This document shows positions 55,401-64,000 of a stretch of DNA of 64,000 nucleotides, in pieces. Position numbers and translations under genes: made by a program. The stretch is from Populus alba (lineage: Eukaryota; Streptophyta; Magnoliopsida; Malpighiales; Salicaceae), in the NCBI RefSeq assembly GCF_005239225.2, contig NC_133287.1, positions 12,009,493 through 12,073,492 on the forward strand. Direction: 5' to 3'. The stretch's first letter is position 1; every line of letters begins with the position of its first letter. The notes beneath the pieces were generated by a model. The model ran no database searches. It saw only the letters and a list, made by a program, of their open reading frames with translations, and was not told the DNA's origin.

Positions 55401-56426
55401 GTAATAATAATAGTAGTAGTAGTAGTAAAAAGAAGAGGAGGAAGAAATTAATGAGAACTTTCAGATGAAAGATTAATGTAAGGATTAAACAATGATAAAA
55501 ACAAATGTCAAGGTTAGAGGATCCACCAATAGTATTTCAAACAAGTATAGTATAAACTCTTATTACTCAATTTGAAAACCACACATGAAGGAGGTTCCAA
55601 TCGGATGATTTGTCATTAACAGCTCATTATAAATTATTAACATGATCATATTAATTATCTTATTTACATAACACCAAACTTTTAAATATTGTCAGGAATT
55701 TATGATGTTAACTGATGTTAACAACAAATCAAGTTCCTTTCATAGCCCATGTGTAGGTAATACCATACGGTTTGGCTATGAGAGTGCCAAGCATTTGTTG
55801 TACCAAGTGTTATACAACACAAATCTAGATTAACCATTTAACAAGCAAGGTATTAAGAATTAGTAAGATAAAAAGATAAGACATGTTAATATTAAATATT
55901 AAGGTCCATGTTGAGTTTACACTACACTTATTCTTACACCATTAGTGTAACCTTTTCACCTTGACATAATAAACTTAGCTAAACATAATGAAGAAGAGAA
56001 ACATAAATAAACAAAACAAGAACATAAAGAAAATACAAGTTAACTAAGTAAAGGAAAGGAAATGAAAAGCATAAACAAGATATTAATGAAAGCAAAACTT
56101 AAAAAATACAAAAAAAATATAAAGAGAGAAATAAAGAGCATGAACTTGATCTGAACAACCAAGCTCCCAAATACATGGCAAATGCCTTTTTTTATAGGCC
56201 AAAATTCAAAATTATTGATTTGATGACTAATTGTTGAGTGGGTGGCCAACTCTTGACTTTGTGAAAATCCTTATCTTCTTGTCTGAATAAAACGAAAATG
56301 CTAGTATCAGAACTGGGTCCACTAGAAAACATGAAAGTTGCAGGAAATTGTCTTAACAAATCTTTGTAAAAATTTGAGGTCATTTGGACTTCTAGAACTC
56401 CAGATACGGGCCAAACACTGAATAGT

Positions 56427-57374
56427 TGATGTGCCGTGAATGATTCAAAAATCGGCAACAACGATTCTAATGAAAATGGATGAAGGATGGGTCTGGTTGT
56501 GTTGTCTTTCTTTTGGTATTTAGGCTGGATTGTAGTGATTTAAGGTAAATAAGATGGGGGATAGACTAGAATGATACTTTGATAAGTCGATCTGGACGCC
56601 ACCAAGATCAGTCTAGGATTTCGACGCCACACTCTTTATGATTGAAGAGTGATAAGTCAGGTAGGGTTCTTCACAAAACGAATTTGGAAGAACAACTCTT
56701 AAGTCTCTGAATTAAGTTTCAAATCTTGGCCAAAAGTGTTTATTACATATTCTGATACATATTTATCATTGGAACAACCCTCCAAAGTTAGGTGAATTCA
56801 ACATGATAGAAGTCAAGCCTAAAAACTAGACTTTTAATAAAGTAATTACACAAATTTAACTAACACACGTTTTTTTTTTTTTTGACATTTCTGAAACATA
56901 ACAGACCAAATTTAAAACAGTCATAACTTTTGACACAAAAGTCCAATGCAATCATGGTTGGAAAATCTAGAAATATCACGTTCTGAACTTGAATTTTACC
57001 TACATAAGTCTTGTTATCACATGCAATGGATGACTTTAAATTCAGGTTCAAATCCATCTACTGTTCTAACCGTAAACAACATCAATTCCTTCAATTATTT
57101 GCATTATCAATCCAAATACAAGTAGCCCAGCATCAAAAGAACCATTAAGGACTATTCCCATCTCCAAGTTCCAATTGTAGGCAAATAAGCACCCTTGAAC
57201 CAATTTCAAACTGATTGCTAATTTTTAACTCCGACGCAGCTTCAATCATTACAATTTGATTCGTCAAGGCTCGTTGTAGTTGTTTCGCTCTCGCTCTTGT
57301 CATTGGACCATCTGAATCCTCTTGCATATTAGATTCAGCTTTACGAGATGGATTATAATTCCCATGATGCACAT
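56427..57374 (-). mobile_element. Solo LTR-D inside the 5' LTR of element C
   Basis: On the minus strand it starts ATGTGCATCATGGG (the first two bases TG and about 20 bases of LTR-A are lost) and ends GGCACATCA. The flank ACTAT (complement of 56422-56426) corresponds to the target site. It includes the polyprotein tail GPMTRARAKQLQRALTNQI (57465-57145 frame). It is homologous to 48086-49027 throughout. Confidence 0.85.
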
Positions 57375-57808
57375 GACAGATTCGGACTTCTCTGTTGTTG
57401 CTATAATTTGGACTTGAAAACGGCCTTTTTAGATCTTGATGAAAACATGAAAGTTGTAGGCCCATGTCTTACTGAATCTTTGTAAAAATGTGAGGTTATT
57501 TGGACATCTAGAACTCGAGATATGACCCAATTACCGAACAGTGTTCCAGTTTGGACTGCACCAACATCTCTTTTCTAAGTTTGGCCCTCTCTTTGTCCTT
57601 TCAATTTCCATACTTGAACTCATCAATCAATCCTTTGATTTATGTGATAGGCCTGCATTTAAGATAAACATTTACCATATATTAAGGCATTTTATAGTAT
57701 TAGACTTGTTATTATAAAACATGCTTTTTAGTTAAGGAGTTATTGATACTTTAAGTTCAAAATGATGATATAAAACCTTGATAAATATGCACTTTTAAGT
57801 ACTAATCA

Positions 57809-59760
57809 ACGATATTGTGGAATTTAGACCTAGGATGATTGGGTCGTAATTGAATTTTTAGATATGGTACATTAGAAGTGTAAACATGTTATATGTCGTT
57901 AACGTGGGACCTTATAGTATAGGGGAGATTCTACCGAAATTTCTGTAGAAATTTTGATAGACTTTTATATGAAAACTATATAAAACAAATTACATGAATT
58001 TTCACATGTGTGATTGTGAAGAATTCTGGGATGTTATACCCTTTGTCTCCATCTATAGATGCTTCCTAAGTGTGGTGTTTAGGTGTTTTGATCATTAACT
58101 CACACTTACAACATGAAGAAATCAAGCTTCCTTAAGATGTCTCCTAAATAAAAGATGAAAGAATGAAGAAGGAGAAGATGAAGATGAAGAGGCTACAATT
58201 TTTTCTTCCATTTCTTCCAGTTCTAAACGTCAACCTTTGTAGGGAAAGAGAAGAAGTTAGAAAAATTACAAAAATGCCCTTAATGCGTTTATAGGTCATT
58301 TTTCGGTATTATCCAATTGTTAGTTTCTTCGTAAAACCTTTCTGATCTTCGATTGATATGAAACTCTAACCTAATATAGAAAAATATGTGAGGAGACTCC
58401 TCGTATAATTTCAACATGATACAATGATTGGATTAATAGTTGTGCTTGATAGTGTAAAACTAGACATCATGTAATATTTACGCTAAAAAAATGTAATGTT
58501 TTTATTTTCTTAATTTTCAAAATAATTCATTTGTGATTTTTATCCCAATTTATAATACAAATTTTCCTCAATTTTCATCCCTTTTTGAGTTAAAAACTAC
58601 GTGATTGTAAGCATGGCTTATACTAGTAGTTCAGGTTATTCGTGTGTAAAACCTTACAATAATTTATTTAAAAATTCCAAATACTTTTCTAAATATTTTC
58701 TCCGTAAAATCATAAAAATTATCCATATTTATCTCTAGTTTATAAATTTCCAGGCTACGAATTTACATTGTACATTTTATATTCGTCAAGTCATATTTTC
58801 TAGATTTAGATGCATTTTTAATACTGAGTTTAAACTGACTAGATCGGATTTTATTAAATTATATCCTAGAATATTTCTTTCCCCTTTTATCTCTTTCTTT
58901 TTTATTTTCATATTTCTATTTTTATTTCAAAGTTTCAAAATCTACAATTTACTCGTTTAATATAGTATTTTTCGTATTAATTTTTTTGAATTTTATGTAG
59001 AGGTTTACGCATCCCCTCCTCTTTCTCCTTATTTTACCCTCGATTAAGGCGATTATATTCAGTTGGGCCATGGAAAAAAGGTTTTAAGTTATGCTGAGAG
59101 AGGAGAGAATTTAGTTGAGAGATGAGAGGGTTCAGTTGAGCCAAGAAAGATATTGTTTTGATGAGAGATGAGAGACTTACATTGAGCTGGGTTTAAAATT
59201 AGGCTAGGTTAGGCCTTTTGTTTTAGGTCTAGCTAGACTTTTTTTAAGTGTTTTTTAATAATCATAAATTAAATACTTTTCAAATGTAACTTAGATTAAT
59301 ACATAATAAGATTTTATTTTAAATAAATAAGAATACTTTAGAAACTCTTTTATAGAATGTATTCAAAACGTTACATGTACCTCCCTCGAATAATCTTATA
59401 TTTTAGCTATACTAAGAAAATAATATTTTTCAATTGTTTTGCATATTTTAATTTTATAATCGACAAACCACAATTAATGAATCCTGTTAAGAAACTAAAA
59501 AAAGTCACTTTAACATTCTCATTCCTTATATATATATATATATATAATTTAATTCATATAAAGTAACGTGTGAATTCATTTCTTGTTAATGTTTGCAATT
59601 ATTAACTTCAAAATATATGAAAGTTGCTTTTATAACTCAATGGCTCAATGCTGGTAAAAATGATAGTTAGGAAAATGCAATTTTTAAATATTCAATACAT
59701 CTTCTTTACTATAGTTTAGACAGTAACTCTGACAGTATTCATTTAAATATTCATATTCTT
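57809..59760. other. AT-rich interval, possible decayed LTR
   Basis: 57890-58040 contains a phrase (taggggagattctaccgaaatttc...gggatgttatacc) reminiscent of gypsy LTRs. The rest, including a (TA)n run at 59528-59547, shows no gene, RNA or repeat I can name. Confidence 0.35.
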
Positions 59761-59769
59761 CAGAAGTTA

Positions 59770-61972
59770 CAAGACATCATCAAAAGTCTCTTTTTCAGAT
59801 GTATGGGCAAGAGGTTTATGAGTAACGATCTTAGAAATAGTCTGTTGGGAATATGTGGTGAGAAAAGACTGAATAGGATTGGAAGGTTGATTTGATTGAA
59901 TCATAAGTTGATAAGGGTCCTGAGAGTCTTGGAAAGGGTCATTTGGTTCATGCTTTTTAGAGTCAAAAGAGTTAGAGGATGAGGAGATGATAGGGGCCGG
60001 TGAACTGGGTTTTTTGGAAATGGTTGGTACTAGGGTTTTCCCTTTATCTCTTTTGGGGAGAGGCTTGAAAAGTTTTTCGGTGTCTGGGTTTCTAAATAGT
60101 TGAGGTGTAGCAGGTGGAGGTTGTGGGTTGTAAGAAGGAGAATGTTTAGCCTAATAAGGGTCTGGATAATAGGAGGTCATCCTAGTTTGTGGAGTTTCAG
60201 GAAATGGTAAAGGCTTAGATTTAGATTTGGCCAATTCAGCTTGAAGAGATTTGAGTTGTATTTTGAGAGACTGAATCTCGTGTTTCTTTTTAGGGTCTTC
60301 ATGTCTGCCATTAGAAGCTTGAAGGAGTAAATACTCATGGATGGTGGAGATCCTTTGTTGAATTTCAGCACACAGTTGTTCGAGATGTAAAATTCTAGAA
60401 TGAACAGAGATGGTCATCTTTTTTAGATTAGTCTACACCAGGTCAACCTTAGATTCAAGTCTATGAAGAACATAATTTTGAGTGATGGCATTTTGACTTT
60501 GCCAATTAAGTACTGCTTTGGCTTGGGTGACTTGTTGGCGACCATCAGCATCTACACCTTGAGGGTTGTGAACTTGGGGAAGAGTTCGAACCCTGTCTTT
60601 GACCTGTTCTTGTAGAGCAGGAAAATCATCATCATAAGGTTTTGTAGGTTGATACATGGAGACTGTAGGGACTTGTTCTGGAGATGCCCAAGAGGGAGGA
60701 GTATATTTGACAAAATAGTCAAATTTGCTAGAGGGTTGCCCCAAAGTGTCAATTGTTTGGTCTCCTTGATTGTATCTTACTTTCAGCTTTTGACCGGAGG
60801 ATGTCTTTTTTTGCTTGGGAGAGTCAGCTTCTAAGTCCTCATTACAACAACTCTCACAATTACAAATGTCCCAAAAAACATGGCTGTCTTGAGAAAAGGA
60901 ATAGACTGGGAGGTCGTCCTTAGAGAAGGACTTTATAGGTACTGGAAAAGGAGCTTGAGCAGGTTGCACCATTAAGATGGAGGAGGAAAAGATTCTTAGT
61001 GGAGAAGTGGAAGATTCTCCTTTTTTAAAGATGATTTCAACAGTACCATCAGCTTTTTTTGGTGAACTCAGGTTCTGTGGATTGTATAGGGACAAAACTT
61101 TGATGCAGCTTTTCATAATTTGTAATCCAAGAAGAAGGGAGTAACTTTTATAAGTCCTTTTTCAGGATTTGCCTCGGGACATGAGTACAGGTAGCTCTTT
61201 GATTGATATCAACAGTGATAAGCAAGGCATCATTGGTAACAGGGAATACTAAATCAAAGGCATGATTTTAGACCCTGTAGGCCATTTGATAATGAAGAAT
61301 GGCATGATAGATGTCTAAACTTGATTAGCACCAGTGATCTGTAGTTGGACTTTTAAAAAATTATGAAGTTGAGGATCGTCCAATGCCATATTGAAGTTGG
61401 GATAAAAAGTAACAACTACCATGCCACAATTAAGTGTGGTTTCAAGAGAACTAATGCATGCATATTGATACTCTAGATATCTGGTATCTAGAAGAGCTAA
61501 TCAAGCTGCAACAAGTAAACCTTTGCGGCCATGGTAAGACAAGGCTAGCTGAATAGCACCAAAATGAATATGCGTGTAACCTTGAGAAATCCATTGTCCT
61601 GGAAATTCAGTTGGAATTTAAAGAGTAACAAATTGTTCCCAAGAAGTAGCAGGAATTTTATGTTGGTCAAAAGAGGAAGCTTGAACATATTCATTTGCCA
61701 CATGGAAAGGTTGTTTGATGAGAGTTTTAATACTGCGGATAACAGAAAGAGATTTTTTTGGCAAAAGCATGATAAGGATTGATAAGAGGAAGATCTATTT
61801 TAGAGATTTTTTGGGTATCATCTAAAAGGCTAACCTCATAAAGATAGTCGAGTTTAGTAGATATAGATTGAGGAATGGAAGGAGAAGGGGGAAGCTGAAA
61901 GGAGGAAGAAGAAGTTAGAAGAGAAGAGGGATGAGGTGAAGATGGCGAGGAAGAGGTCATGGTCACCCACAA
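59770..61972 (-). pseudogene. Movement-protein-bearing pararetrovirus-like polyprotein, N-terminal part (element H, right fragment)
   Basis: After a primer site, the frame starts near 61972 or 61960 with a Ser/Pro-rich leader and the segment STKLDYLYEVSLLDD. It breaks near 61727. Pieces between 61700 and 61120 include HIHFGAIQLALSYHGRKG, which I read as a 30K-type viral movement-protein domain. 61116-60433 is a 227-residue open piece with WDICNCESCCN, a DDDFPALQ motif and VLNWQSQNAITQNYVLHRLE; 60417-60151 is coiled coil (LKIQLKSLQAELAKS). A Pro/Ser-rich tail continues to about 59770. This layout is seen in endogenous caulimovirid-like sequences of plant genomes. Several stops and a frameshift show an old, inactive copy. 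No RT part is in the window. Confidence 0.6.
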
Positions 61973-61981
61973 ACCAAAAGA

Positions 61982-61993
61982 GCTCTAATACCA
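61982..61993 (-). promoter_or_regulatory. Primer binding site of element H (initiator tRNA-Met type)
   Basis: The minus strand reads TGGTATTAGAGC, one base off the canonical TGGTATCAGAGC. The coding frame starts only about 10-20 bases further on, as in caulimovirids. The leader upstream (62000-62055) matches 44062-44132 on the other strand. Confidence 0.65.
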
Positions 61994-62059
61994 CCATAGT
62001 TAGACAAGAAATCTGACAGAGTTACTTCACACGGCCATTCTTAGGAGCACTACTATAGT

Positions 62060-63123
62060 TGTCGCACGTCACCCAAGCGGCGTCCGATGGTGATTTTTTT
62101 CGTTTATTGTTTTTGCTTGATTTGTTCTTTGGAGTCGCCACCTAGTATTATGGTCACTAGGAACCCTAACTGGTCTTTCAGAGATTTTAAGGCAAGGGAC
62201 TGGTTGCGTAAAGGGAAGGTATTAGCACCCCTAGTATGCCCTACCTAAGCTAAGCTGCTTGGTGTTTGGTTTGCTTTATAATTGCTATGGTGTTGGTGTT
62301 CTCTTAATTAGTTTTCCTATGATAGGTTTGCTATGATGAATGGATTTGAGTTCAAAGTCTAAAAGCAAGAATCCTTGGCCAATATAGATCATACCTTTAG
62401 ATATGTCTACAAAGTGTCAAGGGGAACCAATGCAGATCTCTTGAAATCTGTGTTTGATTCAGACTAAATTTATTAAGATATAAATCAAAGGAGATTCCAT
62501 GTGCTTTAAAAGCTCATTTTTTTCCTTAGTATTTTAAGAGTTTTGCGACTCGTAAATCGCAAGGAGGAGAGACAAAAAATTAAAAATCTAAGGAAATTCA
62601 GAGCGCTTTAAAAGCCTCTTTTTGCCTTAGTGTTTCATACGTTCACGACTCGTAAACCGAGTAAAAAATTAAAATGTCCTCGATTATAATCAAGGCTTCT
62701 TTCAAGGATGCGCGATGACTTATTATTCCTAGAAAAATATTTTGGATATTAACCACTTAGGGTTTCTTTATCCAAACATTAACAGCGAATAATAACAAGT
62801 TATTCCCAATAATATTTTGGATATTCATCCTTTAAGGATTTCTTTATCCAAACATTAGCAGTGAATAATAGATGAATTCCCCCAAAATAAGATTTTTATA
62901 TTTTTTTGGAATATTGGCTAATACCCTTTGGAGTTTTACAAACATGTTGTAAAATCCAGAAATGCAAGAGAAATAATTTTTAGTTGTGTTTAAGAAATCC
63001 ATGCGAAAACACATTTTCGAAACTTTAAATATTTGTTTTTTTATATAAAAAAGAAAATTCATAATATGTTAGGGTATTAACTGTATGCAACAAACAAGAA
63101 AACATTTTTTTTTGTTTTTTCAA

Positions 63124-63164
<41 letters not shown>

Positions 63165-63999
63165 CAACATTTCGTGGAAAAATCAGGTATTTTAATACCA
63201 GATTTGTATTTTTACAATATATAAAAAAAATACAAACCATAAACTAAATACCAGATTTGTATTTTAATCAGCTGTTGCTGAGGAAATAGCCAGTGAGGAG
63301 GAAGATTGCGAGAGAGCTGTTTCTGGGGGTTGTGTTGACAGAGAGGGAAGGCCTGTAAATGGTGTTCACGGTGGTTTGCAAGTTGGGGGAGTGAGGTCTG
63401 GCAAAGGGAGAAGGGAAGCTTGTGTGCAGAGGGAAAGTTTTGACTGAGAAAAGGGAAGGAGCAACTGTGAGAGGGAGAGCACAGGTGAGTGGGGAAGAAG
63501 AAGAAAACAAAGGTGAAAAGCTGGGGAGGGGTGTAGTTTTTGGTTTTTTTTTTTTAGCCCCCCAGGGTGGCTGGCTGGCTGGCTTGATAAATATGGGTTT
63601 TTTTAGGGTTTTCGTGTGCTCTTCCTTTAAAATTTTCCTCCCTTGGCATATGACTGAAGGTTCTCTTTTATAGAAAATCCATACACGTACTATTTAAAAA
63701 AATATTACAATAATTATTATAGAGATTAGTTTCTATAACCAACACCAACAAATCCTATATATATGATATTTTATATTGCAGTGATTATTTTCCATAACCA
63801 GCACGAATCAAATCATATATCTATGGTATTTTAGATTGCATTAATTATATATGATTCAATAATTATCTCCTTGACATATTATTTCATTAATATTAGCCCT
63901 GATGCTTTATGTTATCGCCACATGTAAATGCTTATTTTTTTATTTCTATTTTTTTTTTGAAAATTTATTAAAACACGGGTAAAAAATTGGGTAGCAACA
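62060..63999 (-). mobile_element. LTR of family E (Tat/Ogre-like), minus orientation
   Basis: On the minus strand it starts TGTTGCTACCCAATTTTT (63999) and ends CGTGCGACA (62060). It has inserted in the leader of element H. No primer site follows its end, so it is a solo LTR or a truncated copy; the right flank is outside the window, so no target duplication can be checked. It shares gagtcgccacctagtat and cactaggaaccctaactgg with the LTR of element B. A (TA)n run lies at about 63127-63160. The frame at 63422-63673 is LTR sequence, not a gene. Confidence 0.75.
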
Positions 64000-64000
64000 G

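Larger units (their letters stand above)
49028..57808 (-). mobile_element. Element C: non-autonomous Athila-like element keeping the cargo genes
   Basis: On the minus strand from 57808: 5' LTR-A (with solo LTR-D inside), perfect tRNA-Asp primer site, leader, shortened gag with a mutated protease, a stub of RNase H, a coreless integrase, the open viral-like ORF, a LOG-like frame, the noncoding module, purine tract and 3' LTR-A. The 3' LTR is complete only to 49028, where element D begins. Relative to A it lacks the gag N-terminal part, RT, most of RNase H and the integrase core. Confidence 0.9.
55013..57808 (-). mobile_element. 5' LTR-A of element C with internal insertions
   Basis: It starts TGATTAGTAC at 57808 and ends GGTCGTGTCA at 55013. 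At 2796 bp it is far longer than other LTR-A copies because it contains a solo LTR-D (56427-57374), AAT/GTA microsatellites (55160-55225, 55345-55430) and a small inverted-repeat insert (55226-55301). Confidence 0.85.

Noticed and set aside
44133..63999. The two E copies as LTR pair of one 20-kb element
   Set aside because: They are inverted relative to each other, so they cannot be the two LTRs of a single retrotransposon.

Overview
The window looks like nuclear DNA of a woody eudicot, most likely Salicaceae (Populus or Salix). It is AT-rich, has one intron-containing plant gene, and carries dispersed and tandem repeats (24.1-25.6 kb, 24941-25150, 9.1-9.4 kb) that I recognise as typical of poplar/willow intergenic DNA. 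The species call is inference. Nearly everything else is nested, mostly decayed LTR retrotransposon.

The one convincing host gene is a five-exon plant cysteine oxidase (PCO; minus strand, 10708-13151). It is intact: all four introns have GT-AG borders, and the three iron-binding histidines are present.

The dominant repeat is an Athila-like Ty3/gypsy family (LTR-A, about 1.5-1.6 kb, primer site matching the 3' end of tRNA-Asp). It occurs as element G (1-4950, plus), element A (25740-42922, minus), element C (49028-57808, minus) and two solo LTRs in opposite orientation (16035-17668 and 18538-20145). G, A and C share an unusual cargo between integrase and the 3' LTR. First comes a basic, cysteine-rich ORF resembling the nucleic-acid-binding proteins of carla-/vitivirus-type plant viruses. 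Next comes an intronless LOG-like (cytokinin-activating phosphoribohydrolase) reading frame with its own TATA box. G and C also keep a structured 1.2-kb noncoding module downstream. Element C has lost most of gag-pol but keeps the viral-like ORF open and the LOG frame full length apart from three nonsense codons. This cargo system is the most interesting content here.

Other layers: element F, a degraded chromovirus (4951-9126, minus) cut by G; element B (31847-41195, minus), a young gag-only Tat/Ogre-like element nested in A with a perfect 5-bp target duplication and a minisatellite; element D (46805-49027, minus), another chromovirus joined into the 3' LTR of C, with a matching solo LTR at the same site in C's other LTR; a movement-protein-bearing pararetrovirus-like element H in two inverted fragments (42923-44132 plus, 59770-62059 minus); and two inverted Tat-like LTRs E (44133-46804 and 62060-63999). 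Several AT-rich tandem arrays fill 13.9-15.7, 20.5-21.1 and 24.1-25.6 kb.

Boundaries were read by eye from terminal motifs, primer sites and target duplications. Percent identities, ages and family assignments were not computed.
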